Shown here in pieces: positions 6,614-8,703 of a stretch of 8,703 nt of DNA. Source of the DNA: CAJPNN01 sp041844735 (GTDB lineage: Bacteria; Bacillota; Clostridia; Peptostreptococcales; Anaerovoracaceae). The stretch lies in contig JBGZBP010000057.1 in the NCBI GenBank assembly GCA_041844735.1, positions 1-8,703 on the forward strand. The letters are read 5' to 3'. Position 1 is the stretch's first letter, and every line of letters starts with the position of its first letter. The notes beneath the pieces are model-generated. The model was not told where the DNA came from and did no database searches. It worked only from the letters and a program-made list of their open reading frames with translations. The translations under genes were made by a program, and so were the position numbers.

Positions 6614-6788
6614 GTTGCAATCCGTGGGCGAAGAGCTCTTGCTTAAATATTTTCTTGATGGTTCACGCCATGTTTTTAAGGTGGATGACATTGCATATAA
6701 CAAGCAGGTTTTCCCCGTTGTAGCAGGACAAATCGGCATTGGCTGTTGCAAGTGTGAAAATAAGCGTATGTCAACGGAACGCTTCTAA
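6606..6788 (+). pseudogene. Fragment of an unknown gene with a DGSR motif, possibly NurA-like nuclease
   Basis: In the frame offset from abiEii, 60 codons from about 6606 to TAA 6786-6788 read as conserved-looking protein: EELLLKYFLDGSRHVFK, then VFPVVAGQIGIGCC. It lacks its own start and ribosome binding site and ends abruptly, so both termini appear lost. A DGS motif in an N-terminal strand followed by a Gly-rich strand resembles NurA-type nucleases, where this Asp binds metal. I recognise the pattern only loosely and the fragment is too short to be sure. It is joined to the truncated 3' end of abiEii at about 6606-6612, so one deletion probably removed both the toxin C-terminus and the first part of this gene. 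No function should be expected from it. Confidence 0.45.
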
Positions 6789-6851
6789 CATGAATTGTTT
6801 TTAGCTCTTCTGACACTAAACTTGACAATTTGGAGGAATGGTGAATAGTAA

Positions 6852-7643
6852 ATGCAATACACGCGACACAATAACGCACGTAAACTTTTTCGTGAGATTG
6901 ATACTAACCCACAGAACTATCTGATCATTCACTACTCCTGTGAGAGTTTTTATGATATTAAAGATGGACATACCCCACGCATAACCTCAATTGCAGTTTA
7001 CGACTATGCAACTGCACAGACTGATTCTTTTTCTATTCATAAAATGGCAGAGAAATCTCATGTTGACATTGATGATATCGAAAGCCATTATGATGAACTG
7101 GAAAAAGCGATGCTGGATGAGTTTTTCGAGTATGCCAAAGAGCATAGAACATATTACTGGATCCATTGGAATATGAGGGATATGAACTATGGCTTCAAGG
7201 CAATTGAGCACCGTTACTCAGTTTTGGGTGGTGATCCTTATAGAATTACTGATTCGAACAAGATAGATCTTGCTCGCCAGCTCATAAACTGTTATGGAGT
7301 GGGTTATGTAGGACATCCTCGTATGGAAAAACTATTGGAGCAGAACGAGATCAAAGCCAAGGATTACCTAAATGGGCAGCAAGAAGCTGATGCATTTGCA
7401 AACCGTCAGTATGTTAAATTACATATGTCTACCCTTAGGAAAGTTGATGTGTTTGCCAACATTCTTAATCGGGCAATTAATAATACATTGAAAGTTAATT
7501 CAAGGTGGACAGAGATCTACGGTGTGTCCGTTCAAGGCGTATTGAACTTTTGTAAAGAAACCTGGTGGATTCAGCTCCTTTGGACGGTTGTTTCAATGTT
7601 TTTCGGAGCACTGATCGGCGAACTGGTTGGCAACCTGCTATAA
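6852..7643 (+). CDS. Unknown 263-aa protein with C-terminal membrane anchor, possibly RNase H/exonuclease-like
   Basis: An intact frame of 263 aa ending TAA 7641-7643. Residues 1-230 look globular and charged. Distinct motifs are LIIHYSCESFYD (24-35), a second strand ITSIAVYDY (44-52), WIHWNMRDMNYGFKAIEHRY (103-122), GHPRMEKL (154-161) and YVKLHMSTLRKVDVFANI (187-204). Residues 238-260 (WWIQLLWTVVSMFFGALIGELVG) form one hydrophobic segment, giving a tail-anchored protein with its body in the cytoplasm. The strand/acid layout is reminiscent of a DEDD exonuclease or RNase H fold, but the first catalytic Asp of a D-x-E pair would be Ser (S29-C30-E31), so the resemblance is weak. The start is odd: TAA immediately precedes ATG 6852, and the strong GGAGG (6832-6836) is 15 bases away. 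It lies beside defence-gene wreckage, which hints at a defence role but does not show one. A terminator follows directly. Confidence 0.75.
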   Translation: MQYTRHNNARKLFREIDTNPQNYLIIHYSCESFYDIKDGHTPRITSIAVYDYATAQTDSFSIHKMAEKSHVDIDDIESHYDELEKAMLDEFFEYAKEHRTYYWIHWNMRDMNYGFKAIEHRYSVLGGDPYRITDSNKIDLARQLINCYGVGYVGHPRMEKLLEQNEIKAKDYLNGQQEADAFANRQYVKLHMSTLRKVDVFANILNRAINNTLKVNSRWTEIYGVSVQGVLNFCKETWWIQLLWTVVSMFFGALIGELVGNLL

Positions 7644-7645
7644 AA

Positions 7646-7683
7646 AAAGAGATACTGACTTAATCAAAATCAGTTATCTCTTT
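7646..7683 (+). terminator. Terminator after the 263-aa gene (probably bidirectional)
   Basis: AAAGAGATACTGA (7646-7658) pairs with TCAGT-T-ATCTCTTT (7670-7683), 13 pairs with one bulged T and an 11-base loop. It begins two bases after the stop codon. The rightward tail is only moderately U-rich, while on the minus strand the stem is followed by a run of seven T, so it would also stop leftward transcription. Confidence 0.6.
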
Positions 7684-7700
7684 ATCTTTGAACAATGAAT

Positions 7701-7721
7701 TTTTGTTGCCGTTTTGTTGCC
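7701..7721. repeat. Tandem direct repeat TTTTGTTGCC
   Basis: Two perfect 10-base copies separated by one G. On the minus strand they read GGCAACAAAA twice. Short repeats of this kind near integrase genes can be recombinase arm sites, but no integrase is present here. Confidence 0.6.
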
Positions 7722-7896
7722 ACAGCGGGCTTTCAAACGGCGCAAAGTCTTTATTTACGGGCTTTTCACGGGTGTGAAATTATTCCCGCTCAATAATTAC
7801 CATAGCATATTTGTTTCTTTAATTCCATGCCAGCATCTTTCTAGTTTCTGTTTTTGGCTATTTTTATGCCTATTATATGTGGTTTTAGAGTTTTTT

Positions 7897-7925
7897 AGTA
7901 TCAAAACAGTATCAAGAGTGATACT
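7897..7925. repeat. AGTATCA repeats with palindrome
   Basis: AGTATCA occurs at 7897-7903 and 7908-7914, and its complement TGATACT at 7919-7925. The last two form the palindrome AGTATCAAGAGTGATACT (7-base arms, 4-base centre). The cluster could be a protein-binding or recombination site. No gene start is nearby on the plus strand. Confidence 0.55.
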
Positions 7926-7954
7926 ACAGTAAGAGCAATTTCTATTGGTAAACA

Positions 7955-8182
7955 TTATTCATCCAACATCAACTTGCCTTTTTTAGCTTTATCTTTTAAA
8001 CGCTTCATCTGTTCTTTTTCTATCTGTTTAATATTTTTCTTCGGAATAGGCAAGTCTTCCGGCATAGTGCTACCAATTTTTTCAATAGCACTTCTTACTT
8101 CTTTTCCTACCGAATAAAGATTATCTGAAAGAACCTGCCTATCCGTACACAGAGCATGATCTAATGCGATTTTTATTTCAGC
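7955..8182 (-). pseudogene. dinD: DinD-like (DNA damage-inducible protein D) C-terminal fragment
   Basis: Reading leftwards from about 8182, 75 codons run to TAA at 7957-7955. They begin AEIKIALDHALCTDRQVLSD and continue with NLYSVGKEVRSAIEKIGSTM and PEDLPIPKKNIKQIEKEQ. The 'IG-TMPEDLP-P-K-IKQ-EKE' tail followed by a lysine-rich end is characteristic of DinD-family proteins, SOS-associated proteins often carried by mobile or variable DNA. The whole N-terminal part (normally some 200 residues) is absent. Upstream the minus frame soon meets a stop and the plus strand instead encodes another protein, so a rearrangement breakpoint lies near 8180. No start codon or ribosome binding site serves this fragment. 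Confidence 0.65.
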
Positions 8183-8319
8183 TTGATGACAGTATTGAAG
8201 TGAATATACGATTTGTTATCCTGAATGATGAAGATTCCGAATACACTACCACAGGTATATATTTCGGCAGTGAAGCTATTCTTAGAATCCGTAATATGCT
8301 TGAGCAGTGCAGGAAATGA
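8164..8319 (+). pseudogene. Small unknown protein, 5' end replaced at the dinD junction
   Basis: An in-frame ATG at 8164 gives 51 codons to TGA 8317-8319, but there is no ribosome binding site. The first six codons lie within the reversed dinD sequence, so the natural start has been lost and the authentic part begins near 8182. The protein reads LDDSIEVNIRFVILNDED, then TTTGIYFGSEAILRIRNMLE, a short acidic beta-rich stretch ending in a helix. No family was recognised. Its stop overlaps the next start as ATGA, the pattern of a translationally coupled pair, so it was the upstream partner of the 54-aa gene that follows. Confidence 0.5.
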
Positions 8320-8480
8320 AAGAAAAATATGAAAATAACGAAATCACAAAAGAAGCATTGGAAGATTGGAAGGCAAATTTTCCTGACAGTCTAAAAAAAG
8401 ACTATGTTCCTTTTGAAGAAAGTAATCTCAAACGCTTTAACAACGGTATATCAGTCAAAGTACCACCGGAAATAAAATAG
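8316..8480 (+). CDS. Small unknown protein, 54 aa
   Basis: ATG 8316 overlaps the preceding TGA (ATGA) and 54 codons run to TAG 8478-8480. The protein is highly charged: MKEKYENNEITKEALEDWKA is a likely helix, followed by NFPDSLKKDYVPF and a basic tail ending VKVPPEIK. There is no signal peptide, membrane segment or cysteine. AGG three bases before the start is a poor ribosome binding site, so expression probably depended on coupling to the now truncated upstream gene. A strong terminator begins nine bases after the stop, which supports it being the last gene of a real operon. Function unknown. Confidence 0.55.
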   Translation: MKEKYENNEITKEALEDWKANFPDSLKKDYVPFEESNLKRFNNGISVKVPPEIK

Positions 8481-8488
8481 GCACAAAA

Positions 8489-8540
8489 AAAGCACATAAC
8501 TAAAAGATTTTTAGGTCTTAAAGTTATGTGCTTTGTTTTT
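8489..8540 (+). terminator. Strong bidirectional intrinsic terminator
   Basis: AAAGCACATAACT (8489-8501) and AGTTATGTGCTTT (8522-8534) form a perfect 13-base stem, with a further small AAGA/TCTT pairing inside the loop. It is followed by GTTTTT (8535-8540). On the minus strand the stem is followed by a run of T (plus-strand a-run 8485-8491), so it also serves the leftward acetyltransferase ending at 8572. Confidence 0.85.
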
Positions 8541-8571
8541 ACACTATTCGATGATTTAGACAAACTTGGAT

Positions 8572-8703
8572 TTATTGCTGTAATACCATAGAAAGCTCAA
8601 TTTCATCCTCGTCTTCCGCACCTGTTTCTGCAAATCCAACATTATGGTATAGTTTCAAAGCACCTTTGTTATCCTTATTGCAAGTAAGTGTAATTTTGTT
8701 TGA
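8572..8703 (-). CDS. GNAT-family N-acetyltransferase, C-terminal part (runs off right edge)
   Basis: Reading leftwards from the window edge, 43 codons end at TAA 8574-8572. The segment ITLTCNKDNKGALKLYHNVG, followed by FAETGAEDEDEIELSMVL, matches the last helix and strands of GNAT acetyltransferases: 'N-KA--LY---GF' is the conserved region contacting acetyl-CoA, and the closing 'DEIELSM-L' strand is typical. The N-terminus and catalytic core are outside the window. It converges on the plus-strand small genes and shares their bidirectional terminator. Substrate cannot be inferred. It is not the continuation of the left-edge acetyltransferase. Confidence 0.8.
   Translation of the reverse strand, partial: SNKITLTCNKDNKGALKLYHNVGFAETGAEDEDEIELSMVLQQ

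Larger units (their letters stand above)
7684..7954. other. Gene-poor repeat-bearing spacer
   Basis: No convincing gene lies between the terminator and the dinD remnant. It contains a tandem pair of TTTTGTTGCC (7701-7710 and 7712-7721) and three AGTATCA/TGATACT elements (7897-7925). A minus-strand frame at 7797-7955 (52 codons, beginning MFTNRNCSYC) starts at the last base of the dinD stop (TAATG) with only a weak GGATG upstream. It resembles no family I know and is probably not a gene. Another minus-strand open stretch, 7660-7779, ends WQQNGNKNSLFKDKEITDFD, has no start and is discussed as a possible mobile-element remnant. Confidence 0.4.

Noticed and set aside
7714..7932. Plus-strand frame of 72 codons, hydrophobic in its second half.
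   Set aside because: It starts in the repeat region with no ribosome binding site. Its apparent hydrophobicity comes from T-rich spacer DNA.
1..8703. GNAT fragments at both edges on the same strand suggested a circular molecule or one gene split by an insertion.
   Set aside because: Joining the edges gives the wrong frame and only about 85 residues, too short for the family, and the orientation is wrong for an insertion within one gene. They are two separate genes.

Overview
The window looks like accessory chromosomal DNA from a low-GC Firmicute, most likely a gut clostridium (Lachnospiraceae/Ruminococcaceae type). The reasons are AT-rich spacers, strong GGAGG-type ribosome binding sites, and protein families common in that group. 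No rRNA, tRNA, CRISPR array or intact transposase was seen. The main theme is decay: one probable peptide (RiPP) cluster, one AbiE toxin-antitoxin locus and several neighbouring genes survive as fragments joined at deletion points, among a few intact genes.

Left edge (1-543): the N-terminus of a GNAT acetyltransferase runs off the left end on the minus strand. A divergent spacer follows with promoter candidates for both directions and a small palindrome. A 33-residue cysteine-containing peptide gene (416-517) not listed by length-limited ORF calling comes next, then a strong hairpin.

Peptide-cluster region (416-5122): the peptide gene is followed by the N-terminal 137 codons of a radical SAM maturase. 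This is cut just before its SAM-binding glycine-rich motif and joined out of frame to an ABC nucleotide-binding domain that has lost its own N-terminus. Two intact, overlapping ABC exporter half-transporters (589 and 622 aa) follow. The order precursor - maturase - transporters is that of a radical SAM RiPP locus. I infer that maturation is dead while the transporter pair remains intact.

AbiE region (5123-6613): a spacer with hairpins, a good promoter and a possible operator leads into abiEi and abiEii homologues. Both are broken by frameshifts, premature stops and deletions. The 3' end of abiEii is joined to a 60-residue fragment of another gene containing a DGSR motif, possibly a NurA-like nuclease.

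Right half (6852-8703): an intact 263-aa unknown protein with a C-terminal membrane segment, possibly an RNase H/exonuclease-like fold, ends at a terminator. Then come repeat-bearing intergenic DNA, a 3' fragment of a dinD-like gene (minus strand) fused head-to-head with a truncated small gene (plus strand), an intact 54-aa ORF, a strong bidirectional terminator, and the C-terminus of another GNAT acetyltransferase (minus strand).

Most likely functional units are the ABC pair and the 263-aa protein. The most interesting item is the orphaned precursor-like peptide with its attenuator-like hairpin and truncated maturase, whose intact relatives could define the peptide family.
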